A program made the translations under genes and the position numbers. Positions 1 to 6,464 of a stretch of 12,769 bases of DNA are shown piece by piece. The notes below the pieces were generated by a model. The model worked only from the letters and a program-made list of their open reading frames with translations, ran no database searches and was not told the DNA's origin. Source of the DNA: Oscillospiraceae bacterium (GTDB taxonomy: Bacteria > Bacillota_A > Clostridia > Oscillospirales > Ruminococcaceae); NCBI GenBank assembly GCA_900766795.1, contig CAAFWX010000362.1, positions 1 to 12,769 of the forward strand, given 5' to 3'. The first letter of the stretch is position 1, and every line of letters starts with the position of its first letter.

Positions 1-19
1 CACGACGCTCTTCCGATCT
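1..19. other. Illumina TruSeq adapter remnant (not biological)
   Basis: The first 19 bases read CACGACGCTCTTCCGATCT, which is exactly the 3' end of the Illumina TruSeq universal (read 1) adapter. Its position at the very edge, ending in the hallmark GATCT, indicates untrimmed adapter at a contig end and not genomic DNA. It should be masked. It also affects the neighbouring gene: the last adapter T plus genomic CA (19-21) create an apparent TGA stop on the minus strand. Confidence 0.97.
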
Positions 20-348
20 CAGACGATGAAATCCGTGTCCAGCATGACAACGGGGGCTTCCCTTTTGGACAGGGCGAGAAGCTTCCCTCCCGCCCAGAAC
101 ATGGCGGGGTCAATTCCGTCAAGGTCGTCGGGCACGCAGACGTCAATCCCGTCCCACAGCCCCTCAAAGCCTATCCCGCGGTAATACTCCGCGCCGCGGC
201 TGTCCGCGCACAGCGTTATCCGCCCGTTGTATCTGCGCCAGCACAGCGCCGACAGCGCGGCACAGTACAGGTCGAAGTCCTCAACGCGGAAATCCCTGCC
301 GCCCTTCGCGTAAAACGGCGCGGTGGAAATTATGTGTATAGCGTCCAT
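20..348 (-). CDS. Glycosyltransferase-like protein, 3' end missing
   Basis: This is the N-terminal ~109 residues of a gene cut by the contig end. The ATG at 348 is chosen because AGAGGA lies about 7 nt upstream; an in-frame start at 378 has no comparable ribosome site. Residues 3-7 (IHIIS) look like the first strand of a Rossmann-type sugar-nucleotide fold. LCADSRGAEYYRGIG follows mid-sequence, and VVMLDTDFIV near the break contains a DxD-like DTD motif of the kind that binds metal and sugar nucleotide in GT-A enzymes. No signal peptide or membrane segment is visible, so a cytosolic enzyme is likely. I recognise the general glycosyltransferase-like look but cannot name the exact family, donor or acceptor. 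The apparent TGA at 19-21 uses one adapter base, so the true protein probably continues. The gene lies 56 nt downstream of the GSF-repeat gene, with a terminator between. Confidence 0.6.
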
Positions 349-382
349 TAAAGTTCCTCTCTGTCGATACCCCGACAAAAAT

Positions 383-404
383 ACGGCAGTCGAACGGCTG
401 CCGT
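383..404 (-). terminator. Intrinsic terminator after the GSF-repeat gene
   Basis: ACGGCAG (383-389) and CTGCCGT (398-404) form a perfect 7-bp stem with an 8-nt loop. On the minus strand it is followed by ATTTTTG. It begins directly after the stop codon of the 405-1133 gene, so that transcript probably ends here. The downstream glycosyltransferase-like gene (start 348) would then depend on readthrough or on a promoter not visible in the 35 nt available. Confidence 0.75.
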
Positions 405-1133
405 TTAAATATTGTGTATCCCGTAGCCGAAGCGGTCAAGCGGACATTTTGACAGCGTAGCGTACATAATCATGTCGTACTCGTCCGAGGAAAGCTCCCT
501 GAAGCTGCCGCAGACGGCAGGATTGAAGCTTCCGAGGAAATCCTCTGAAAGCAAAAGCCCCGCATAGCGAAGCTTCGCCGCGCCAAACGACCCGCTTTTC
601 AAGGAGAAAGAGCCGCCCAAACCAAACGAACCCCCCGAGCCGAAGCGCCGAAAAGCCCACTCCCACTCCCATTCGTGGAAGCCGCCGCTGCCGCGCCCGA
701 AAGAGCCTGAAACTCCCGAGCCGCCCGCGCCTCCCGAGCCTGTCCGCGCAAAGAACCGCGCCCAATTTACAGCGCCGCTGCCCGCCGAAAACGAGCCGCC
801 AAAACCGCTGCCGAAGCTTAGAAATGAGCCGCTGCCGAAAGACAACGGGAACATTGCCGCGTCAGGTTTTGTGGGAATATTCACCCCGCACAGCTTCGAT
901 ACAGCCGCCTGCTCGGGCTTGCCGAAGATGTCAAGCAGCCGCTCGTTTAAGTCGGGGGCAGTCTGAGAAAGCCCCTCGAGCTTGTCGGCATAACGCTCGC
1001 CGCCGTTCTCGCGAAGCCATGGAACAAGGCTCCCCGCAAAAAAATAGCCGCGAAGCGCTGCCGCGTCAAAGTTTTCGGGAATCTCGTCCGCCGAAAAAAT
1101 CTTCGTTTTGTTCAGCCATAAGGCGCATTTCAT
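405..1133 (-). CDS. Uncharacterised Gly/Ser/Phe-repeat protein (242 aa)
   Basis: I do not recognise this protein at family level. The ATG at 1133 is preceded by GGGAGGTGA at a good distance, which beats an upstream in-frame start at 1247. Residues 1-85 look like a globular helical domain (LRGYFFAGSLVPWLRENGGERYADKLEGL at about 27-55). Residues 97-183 are low complexity, dominated by Gly, Ser and Phe, with GSF tripeptides at 102, 113, 143, 168, 174 and 181; two more follow at 201 and 209. An alternating EWEWEW run sits at 154-159. Residues 186-242 again look globular and end in DRFGYGIHNI. No signal peptide, LPXTG or membrane segment is seen, so it is predicted cytosolic. The codons vary between repeat units, so the pattern looks selected at protein level and not a simple DNA slippage repeat. 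It has its own strong promoter and its own terminator. Its neighbour is glycosyltransferase-like; a substrate/enzyme pair is only a guess. Confidence 0.8.
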   Translation of the reverse strand: MKCALWLNKTKIFSADEIPENFDAAALRGYFFAGSLVPWLRENGGERYADKLEGLSQTAPDLNERLLDIFGKPEQAAVSKLCGVNIPTKPDAAMFPLSFGSGSFLSFGSGFGGSFSAGSGAVNWARFFARTGSGGAGGSGVSGSFGRGSGGFHEWEWEWAFRRFGSGGSFGLGGSFSLKSGSFGAAKLRYAGLLLSEDFLGSFNPAVCGSFRELSSDEYDMIMYATLSKCPLDRFGYGIHNI

Positions 1134-1166
1134 GCAGGTCACCTCCCACAAAAAAATCACAATTGT

Positions 1167-1195
1167 ATTATACCACATATGCTTCATTTTTTCAA
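1167..1195 (-). promoter_or_regulatory. Sigma-A promoter of the GSF-repeat gene
   Basis: On the minus strand TTGAAA (1190-1195) is separated by exactly 17 bp from TATAAT (1167-1172), with a TGn extended -10. The predicted start, near 1160, gives a leader of roughly 27 nt to the ATG at 1133. This is a strong near-consensus promoter, divergent from the pyk promoter about 125 bp away. Confidence 0.85.
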
Positions 1196-1319
1196 CAACT
1201 TTTGCAAATAATATAGCATACACCCCAAAATTTTGTGAATGTAGCACAAATTATTCATGTAATTTATGAAAACCGCGACAAACAACCGCTATCCGTCTAA
1301 TATTTATTTTTAAAAAAGG

Positions 1320-1348
1320 TTGAATTAGCGCCTGCGGTAATGTATAAT
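1320..1348 (+). promoter_or_regulatory. Sigma-A promoter of pyk
   Basis: TTGAAT (1320-1325), a 17-bp spacer and TATAAT (1343-1348) lie upstream of pyk. The predicted transcription start is near 1355, giving a leader of about 40 nt. I see no cre-like catabolite site around it. Confidence 0.85.
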
Positions 1349-1395
1349 TTTATCAGCAGCCCCCACCAAACTTACAGAAGAAAGGAAAATGAACA

Positions 1396-3165
1396 ATGAG
1401 AAGAACCAAAATCGTATGCACAATGGGTCCCGCGACGGAGGACGAGGCAGTACTCCGCGGTCTGATGGAGAGCGGAATGAACGTTGCGCGCCAGAATTTC
1501 TCCCACGGCACACAGGAAAGCCACAAAATCACCCACGACAGAGTTGTCAGGGTTGCCCGCGAGCTGGGGCTTCCCATTGCAACGCTGCTTGACACCAAGG
1601 GTCCCGAGGTGCGGCTGAAAAAGTTCGCCGAGGACAAGAAGGTGGAGATAAAAACGGGCGAGAGCTTCACGCTCACCACCCGCGACGTTGTGGGCACGGC
1701 GCAGTGCGTATCCGTCACCTACAAAAATCTCGCGGAGGACGTCGGGGTAGGCACGCGTATCCTTATCGACGACGGAAACGTTGCGCTGCGCTGCGCCGAG
1801 ATAATCAAGGCTGAGGACGGCACGGCGGATATTGTCTGCACGGTCATAAACGGCGGCATGCTCTCCAACAACAAGGGCGTGAATATCCCCGGGGTAAAGC
1901 TCTCAATGCCCTATGTAAGCCCCGTTGACGAAAGCGATATACGCTTTGCCGCGCGGGAGGGCTTTGATTTCGTGGCAGCTTCCTTTGTCACCTGCGAGGA
2001 GGACGTGCTCGCGGTGCGCCGCATTCTCGAGGAGGAGGGCAGACCCGATATCCGCATTATCGCTAAAATCGAAAACGGCGAGGGAGTGCGCAATATCGAC
2101 GAAATTCTCCGCGTTTCGGACGGAATCATGGTGGCGCGCGGCGACATGGGCGTGGAGATACCCTTTGAGGAAATCCCCCAGATACAGAAAATGCTGATAA
2201 AGAAAGCATACAACGCCTGCAAGCAGGTAATCACCGCAACCCAGATGCTGGAAAGCATGATACACAACCCCCGCCCCACCCGCGCCGAAACCACCGACGT
2301 CGCAAATGCAATCTATGACGGCACCAGCGCGATTATGCTCTCGGGCGAAACCGCCGCGGGCGCACATCCTGTCGAGGCGGTAAAGACCATGGCGCTGATT
2401 GCCGAAACCACCGAGAAAGCCATCGACTACAAGGGGCGGTTTAACAAGCTTGAAACGCGCGACAGCGTGAACGTGTCCACCGCCATCTCCCATGCCACGG
2501 TAAGCGCCGCTATGGATTTGGGTGCTACCGCCATCATCACCGTGACGAAAACGGGCGCAACGGCGCGTATGATATCCCGCTACCGCCCCGAGTGCCCGAT
2601 AATCTCCTGCACCACAAGCGAGGTCACCATGCGCCAGATGGCGCTTAGCTGGGGCGTTATCCCGCTTATGGCGGAGGAGATGATGACGAACACCGACGAC
2701 CTTATCCGCCACGCGGTGCAGAAAGCCACCGCCGCAGGGCTTGTGAAAAACGGCGACCTCGCGGTAATCACCGCAGGCGTGCCGCTTGGCGTTTCGGGCA
2801 CGACCAATCTCATGAAGGTGCATATCGTCGGAGATGTCCTCGTCACAGGCACGGGCGTGAACAGCGGACGGGTCACAAGCAACGTCTGCGTCTGCGCCAC
2901 CGAGCAGGAGGCGCTTGAGCGCTTTGAGCGCGGGCAGATTCTTGTTATCCCGAAAACCACCAACGCGGTGCTGCCGCTGCTGAAAACCGCCGCAGGCATT
3001 GTCACCGAGGAGAACGGCACGGACAGCCACGCGGCTGTTGTCGGCATGACGCTGGATATCCCCGTGATTGTGGGCGCGGCAAACGCAACCCAGATTCTCA
3101 GAAGCGGTACGGCAGTCACGCTGGACGCTCAAAAGGGCATTGTCTGCGCGGGAACGGGGGATTGA
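1396..3165 (+). CDS. pyk: Pyruvate kinase with C-terminal PEP-utiliser-like domain
   Basis: Pyruvate kinase converts PEP and ADP to pyruvate and ATP, the last step of glycolysis, in the cytosol. Start MRRTKIVCTMGPAT is typical, with GGA about 9 nt upstream. Residues 1-480 cover the classical A/B/C domains: substrate-loop NFSHG (34-38), LDTKGPE (65-71), the family signature IIAKIENGEG with catalytic Lys224 and metal ligand Glu226, ARGD with Asp250, and TATQMLESM (280-288). Glu71 sits at the position (Glu117 in rabbit muscle enzyme) associated with K+ dependence, so this should be a K+-dependent enzyme. Residues 481-589 form the extra C-terminal domain found in Bacillus and Clostridia, homologous to the mobile domain of PEP-utilising enzymes, with TEENGTDSHAAVVG (His545). 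The 589-aa length fits that class. The gene has its own promoter and terminator and is probably monocistronic. Confidence 0.97.
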   Translation: MRRTKIVCTMGPATEDEAVLRGLMESGMNVARQNFSHGTQESHKITHDRVVRVARELGLPIATLLDTKGPEVRLKKFAEDKKVEIKTGESFTLTTRDVVGTAQCVSVTYKNLAEDVGVGTRILIDDGNVALRCAEIIKAEDGTADIVCTVINGGMLSNNKGVNIPGVKLSMPYVSPVDESDIRFAAREGFDFVAASFVTCEEDVLAVRRILEEEGRPDIRIIAKIENGEGVRNIDEILRVSDGIMVARGDMGVEIPFEEIPQIQKMLIKKAYNACKQVITATQMLESMIHNPRPTRAETTDVANAIYDGTSAIMLSGETAAGAHPVEAVKTMALIAETTEKAIDYKGRFNKLETRDSVNVSTAISHATVSAAMDLGATAIITVTKTGATARMISRYRPECPIISCTTSEVTMRQMALSWGVIPLMAEEMMTNTDDLIRHAVQKATAAGLVKNGDLAVITAGVPLGVSGTTNLMKVHIVGDVLVTGTGVNSGRVTSNVCVCATEQEALERFERGQILVIPKTTNAVLPLLKTAAGIVTEENGTDSHAAVVGMTLDIPVIVGAANATQILRSGTAVTLDAQKGIVCAGTGD

Positions 3166-3242
3166 CGGACGGCACACAGGCAGCCATAGTCCCCAAAAAA
3201 CACGGCATAAAGTGACCTTGTGCGCACCCGCGCAGCATTTCC

Positions 3243-3314
3243 GTAGGGGCGACCTGCGGTCGCCCGCACAGACGGCGCACAACGCAAACGCGGGCGACCA
3301 AAGGTCGCCCCTAC
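3243..3314. repeat. Palindromic two-hairpin repeat, copy 1
   Basis: A 72-bp element bounded by inverted GTAGGGGCGACC (3243-3254) and GGTCGCCCCTAC (3303-3314). Each half folds on its own: GGGCGACC-TGC-GGTCGCCC (3247-3265) and GGGCGACC-AAA-GGTCGCCC (3292-3310), both with 8-bp stems and 3-nt loops. It contains no credible gene; antisense reading gives Arg-Gly-Asp-Leu-type peptides that appear as junk tails. It resembles the REP/MITE-like repeats common in gut Clostridia. A second copy is at 11290-11364. Confidence 0.9.
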
Positions 3315-3343
3315 ACGGCAGAAATTGATTTCCCGTGTTTTTT
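3313..3343 (+). terminator. Intrinsic terminator of pyk
   Basis: ACACGG (3313-3318) pairs with CCGTGT (3333-3338), and GAAA (3321-3324) extends the helix with TTTC (3329-3332). There is a CA bulge and a TTGA loop. Six T residues (3338-3343) follow. It overlaps the last two bases of the palindromic repeat and is about 150 nt after the pyk stop. It is the only good terminator between pyk and the leuA promoter. Confidence 0.75.
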
Positions 3344-3370
3344 CCGATTTCCCCCTTGACAAATCGGAAA
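3341..3370. promoter_or_regulatory. Perfect inverted repeat over the leuA -35 box (candidate operator)
   Basis: TTTCCGATTT (3341-3350) and AAATCGGAAA (3361-3370) are perfect 10-bp inverted arms separated by 10 bp. The centre falls at 3355.5, so the palindrome encloses the -35 hexamer TTGACA (3356-3361). Arms spaced one helical turn apart over a -35 are typical of a dimeric repressor operator. No T-run follows, so it is unlikely to be a terminator. The binding protein is unknown. Confidence 0.6.
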
Positions 3371-3384
3371 GAGCATGATATAAT
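3356..3384 (+). promoter_or_regulatory. Consensus sigma-A promoter of the leuA leader
   Basis: TTGACA (3356-3361), a 17-bp spacer and TATAAT (3379-3384) with a TGn extended -10. Both hexamers match consensus exactly. Transcription should start near 3391 and run through the T-box leader. Confidence 0.93.
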
Positions 3385-3390
3385 CAACTT

Positions 3391-3670
3391 ATGAATACGT
3401 TTGAAATGCGTTGATAGGAAAAAAGTCCGCTGCACATTTTTCAGAGAGCCGTTGTCTGGTGCGAAACGGCATTTGTCCCCGGATATAGCTCCTCCTTGAG
3501 CAGAACGGCTGAACGCCCGCATAGCGCGGCTACTAAGCTGTTTCGGTTTCTCCCGTTATCGAGAAGCACATTGTTTGATGTGACAGAGCGGGCGCTTTGC
3601 GCCAATGAGAGTGGTACCGTGGAGTTTTTGGACTTCATCTCTTGAAAGGGAGATGAAGTCCTTTTGTTTT
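3391..3670 (+). promoter_or_regulatory. Leucine T-box riboswitch upstream of leuA
   Basis: This leader senses uncharged tRNA and switches between terminator and antiterminator. Stem I base pairs TGC/GCA (3407-3409/3500-3502), AGGA/TCCT (3416-3419/3493-3496) and TCCG/CGGA (3426-3429/3480-3483). It has an AGAGAG segment at 3443 and a distal hairpin GCCGTT/AACGGC (3448-3470) with a GGTGCGA loop. Aligned with the known glyQS layout, the specifier is CTC at 3489-3491, a leucine codon; it is followed by C where a purine is usual. The T-box AGAGTGGTACCGTGG is at 3608-3622; its TGGT would pair with ACCA, fitting a tRNA with discriminator A such as tRNA-Leu. The antiterminator pairs AGAG (3608-3611) with CTCT (3639-3642) and GTGGAG (3619-3624) with CTTCAT (3633-3638), mutually exclusive with the terminator. 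T-box identity is near certain; leucine specificity rests on the specifier and the leuA gene. Confidence 0.92.
3630..3670 (+). terminator. T-box-controlled terminator before leuA
   Basis: GGACTTCATCTC (3630-3641) and GAGATGAAGTCC (3650-3661) form a perfect 12-bp stem with an 8-nt loop, followed by TTTGTTTT (3663-3670). Its 5' arm contains the bases needed for the T-box antiterminator. It should stop transcription when tRNA-Leu is charged and leucine is plentiful. Confidence 0.93.
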
Positions 3671-3735
3671 ACCCGAACTCCGAAAATTTCAAAGAGTATT
3701 CGCAGACACTATTTTTACGAAAGGAAAGACGTATT

Positions 3736-5394
3736 ATGACACAAGCCAGCAAGTACACGAGAAGATATTTCATGCCGCCCTTCCCCTGCATGGATTGGGC
3801 ACAAAAGGAGTACATCGACAAAGCGCCCAAGTGGTGCAGCGTTGACCTGCGCGACGGAAATCAGGCGCTGATTATCCCCATGAGCTTAGAGGAGAAGCTG
3901 GAGTTCTTCACGAAGCTTGTCGAGGTGGGCTTTAAGGAAATCGAGGTAGGCTTCCCCGCCGCAAGCGACACCGAATATGAGTTCTGCCGCGCCCTCATCG
4001 AGCGCAACCTCATTCCCGACGACGTAACCATTCAGGTGCTGACCCAGTCCCGCGAGCACATCATCAAAAAGACCTTTGAGGCGCTGGAGGGCTGCAAGAG
4101 CGCAATCGTGCACCTGTACAACTCCACCTCCGTTGCGCAGCGCGAGCAGGTGTTCAGAAAGAGCAAGGAAGAAATCATCGACATCGCCGTAACGGGCGCA
4201 AAGCTGCTCAACGAGTACAAGGCAAAGACCCCCGGAAACTTCCGCTTTGAGTACTCCCCCGAAAGCTTCACGGGAACAGAGCCGGAGTTTGCCGCAGAGA
4301 TTTGCAACGCTGTCATCGACATCTGGCAGCCCACTCCCGACTGCAAGGTTATCATAAACCTCCCCGTAACCGTGCAGGAGTCAATGTCCCACGTTTACGC
4401 ACAGCAGATTGAGTACATGTGCAAGGTGCTTCACAACCGCGAGAACCTCGAAATCTCGCTGCACCCCCACAACGACCGCGGCTGCGGCGTTGCAGACACC
4501 GAGATGGGTCTGCTTGCGGGCGCTGACAGAGTTGAGGGCACGCTGTTCGGTAACGGAGAGAGAACAGGAAACGTTGACATCATCACCGTTGCGCTCAATA
4601 TGTATTCCCACGGAGTTGAGCCGAATCTCGACTTCTCAAACCTGCCCGAGCTTGCCGCAGTTTATGAAAGGCTTACGCGTATGCACGTTTACGAGCGTAT
4701 GCCGTACAGCGGACAGCTTGTGTTCGCGGCGTTCAGCGGCTCACATCAGGACGCTATCGCAAAGGGCATGAAGTGGCGCGAGGAAAAAGACCCCGAGCAC
4801 TGGAACGTGCCGTATATCCCGATTGACCCCCACGACATCGGCAGGGAGTACGAGGGCGACGTAATCCGCATAAACTCCCAGTCGGGCAAGGGCGGAATCG
4901 GCTACCTCATGGAGCAGACCTACGGCATAAACATGCCGCCCAAAATGCGCGAGCACTTCGGCTATATGGTAAAGGGCGTTTCCGACAGGGCGCACAAGGA
5001 GCTTATGCCCGCGGAGATTTACTCCATCTTCGAGGAGAACTACCTGAATCTGAAAAGCAAGCTTGAGCTGTGCGAGGCGCACTACGTTCAGGGTCCGCTC
5101 ATCTCCGCAACCGTTACCGTCAAGATAAACGGCGAGAAAAAGACCTTAAGCGGCAAGGGCAACGGCCGTCTGGACGCTGTTTCAAACGCGCTCAAGACAG
5201 GTCTTGGAATCGACTACCACATCGAAACCTTCACCGAAAACGCTCTGGAGGAATCCTCAAAGTCAAAGGCTGCTTCCTACATAGGAATCACCGTGCCGAA
5301 CGGCGTAAGCTGGGGCGCGGGAATTGATACGGACATCATCGTGTCCTCGCTGTATGCGCTGGTTTCCGCTATCAACAACTCCGGACTTATCTGA
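3736..5394 (+). CDS. leuA: 2-isopropylmalate synthase, type 2 LeuA
   Basis: LeuA condenses acetyl-CoA with 2-oxoisovalerate to 2-isopropylmalate, the committed step of leucine synthesis, in the cytosol. The ATG at 3736 (MTQASKYTRRYF) is preferred over an in-frame start at 3664, which lies inside the terminator's T-run; AAAGGAAA lies about 10 nt upstream. The 552-aa product fits the long (type 2) class. The TIM-barrel DRE-metallolyase domain holds SVDLRDGNQA (35-44), IEVGFP (69-74), metal-binding HPHNDRG (243-249) and GNGERTGNVD (272-281). Residues about 440-552 form the C-terminal regulatory LeuA dimer domain, normally the leucine feedback site (SATVTVKING, GKGNGRLDAVSNAL). Control appears layered: candidate operator, T-box attenuation, and probably allosteric leucine inhibition (known for the family). 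No other leu genes are adjacent; the next gene is a GGDEF protein 7 nt downstream. Confidence 0.97.
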   Translation: MTQASKYTRRYFMPPFPCMDWAQKEYIDKAPKWCSVDLRDGNQALIIPMSLEEKLEFFTKLVEVGFKEIEVGFPAASDTEYEFCRALIERNLIPDDVTIQVLTQSREHIIKKTFEALEGCKSAIVHLYNSTSVAQREQVFRKSKEEIIDIAVTGAKLLNEYKAKTPGNFRFEYSPESFTGTEPEFAAEICNAVIDIWQPTPDCKVIINLPVTVQESMSHVYAQQIEYMCKVLHNRENLEISLHPHNDRGCGVADTEMGLLAGADRVEGTLFGNGERTGNVDIITVALNMYSHGVEPNLDFSNLPELAAVYERLTRMHVYERMPYSGQLVFAAFSGSHQDAIAKGMKWREEKDPEHWNVPYIPIDPHDIGREYEGDVIRINSQSGKGGIGYLMEQTYGINMPPKMREHFGYMVKGVSDRAHKELMPAEIYSIFEENYLNLKSKLELCEAHYVQGPLISATVTVKINGEKKTLSGKGNGRLDAVSNALKTGLGIDYHIETFTENALEESSKSKAASYIGITVPNGVSWGAGIDTDIIVSSLYALVSAINNSGLI

Positions 5395-5401
5395 CAAGAC
5401 A

Positions 5402-6448
5402 ATGAAAACCAAACTAAAGGAATATTTCCTTTTCGGAGGGCTGTCCGAGCAGGACTTCACCCTCATCAAAAAAGAAATCATAAACAGCAATCGCCAGTGC
5501 ATGAAAACCTACAGCACCATCGGCGCGGGATTTATGCTGACTATGATTTTCCTTGCGGCGTTCATTGATACGGCGCGGAATAATCTTCCCGCTTATCTCG
5601 CGGGGTTTGCCGTAATGGTGATTATCCTGCTTCAGACAACCGTGTTTTTTGAAAAGACAAAGAAACTCGTTGCGGCTTCTGCGGTGCTGTTTGTCGTTTC
5701 GCTTTTTGCTTTCGGAATCGTAATCGGCACCGTCACCAACGGCTCGGATGTTTCCACAACCTACATAGTCGCCCTTGTTGCGGTTCCGCTTATTGTGTAT
5801 CTGCGCCCCGTCACTATCGACCTTTTGGTTGTCGTTTCCACGGTGGTGTATTCCGTGATGGTGGTTCTTTTCGCGGACGAGCGGATTATCATTGTCGATG
5901 TCGTCAATGCAATCGTGTTCTCGGGGCTAAGCTGCATTCTGAGCGCCTATTTCACGCGCGTGAAGCTGGAACGACTGCTGAACGCAAAGAAGATGGAAAC
6001 GCTGTCCCAGACCGACCTGCTGACGGGAATCTACAACCGCAACAAATACGAGAACACGCTGAGCTTTCTTCAAACGGCGCTTCCCGCTTCGCTGTGCTGC
6101 GTTTATATCGACGTGAACGGGCTGCATGAGCTGAACAACACCAAGGGTCACGCGGCAGGCGACATTATGCTGAAATACATAGCGGCGAGCCTGTGCGGGC
6201 AATTCGGCGAGAGCAATTGTTACAGGATAGGCGGAGATGAATTTGTCGTGCTGCTTGACTCGCAGCAGCAGGTAACAGAGCGCATAGAGGCGCTTACTGC
6301 CGCCGTCGAAAGCAAGGGCTATCACATCTCGGTGGGCTTCGCCGCGCTTACGGAAAGCTCCACGGTCATTGAGATGATAAAGCAAGCCGAGCAGGAGATG
6401 TACCAAAACAAGGAAGCGTACTATGCCTCCATCGGCAGGGTGCGCTGA
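5402..6448 (+). CDS. Membrane GGDEF protein, probable diguanylate cyclase
   Basis: Diguanylate cyclases make the second messenger c-di-GMP from two GTP. This 348-aa protein has an N-terminal membrane part with about six hydrophobic segments (roughly 38-56, 63-83, 87-110, 118-134, 138-157, 162-185), then a linker and a GGDEF domain (about 195-345). Visible motifs are TDLLTGIYNRNKYE (204-217), YIDVNGLHELNN (235-246) and an intact GGDEF (277-281), so catalysis is plausible. The RxxD inhibitory site expected just upstream is absent (FGES at 268-271), suggesting no classical product inhibition. I cannot match the sensor part to a named MASE family. ATG at 5402 starts 7 nt after the leuA stop, with no strong ribosome site, so translational coupling and leucine T-box control are likely. 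No EAL/HD-GYP gene or c-di-GMP riboswitch is visible here. Confidence 0.92.
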   Translation: MKTKLKEYFLFGGLSEQDFTLIKKEIINSNRQCMKTYSTIGAGFMLTMIFLAAFIDTARNNLPAYLAGFAVMVIILLQTTVFFEKTKKLVAASAVLFVVSLFAFGIVIGTVTNGSDVSTTYIVALVAVPLIVYLRPVTIDLLVVVSTVVYSVMVVLFADERIIIVDVVNAIVFSGLSCILSAYFTRVKLERLLNAKKMETLSQTDLLTGIYNRNKYENTLSFLQTALPASLCCVYIDVNGLHELNNTKGHAAGDIMLKYIAASLCGQFGESNCYRIGGDEFVVLLDSQQQVTERIEALTAAVESKGYHISVGFAALTESSTVIEMIKQAEQEMYQNKEAYYASIGRVR

Positions 6449-6464
6449 ACCGAATACAAAAAAT

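Noticed and set aside
824..1216. 130-codon plus-strand frame opposite the GSF-repeat gene
   Set aside because: The protein is Arg/Ser-rich with no domain, and it runs through the minus-strand promoter. The minus-strand gene has a good promoter, ribosome site and terminator.
1226..1270. Palindrome CAAAATTTTG (1226-1235) and imperfect TTCAT-N7-ATGAA (1254-1270) between divergent promoters
   Set aside because: They are short, AT-rich dyads expected by chance in an AT-rich intergenic stretch. They match no cre or Rex-type operator and do not overlap either promoter.
3243..3314. Possible CRISPR array
   Set aside because: There are only two hairpin halves within one 72-bp palindrome, with no regularly spaced direct repeats or cas genes. 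It fits a REP/MITE-like element.
1903..3522. 539-codon open frame antisense to pyk
   Set aside because: It lies opposite a certain pyruvate kinase gene, has no recognisable domain, and is rich in Cys, His, Arg and Gly as expected from reading GC-biased codons backward. Its N-terminal stretch translates the palindromic repeat and the T-box leader.
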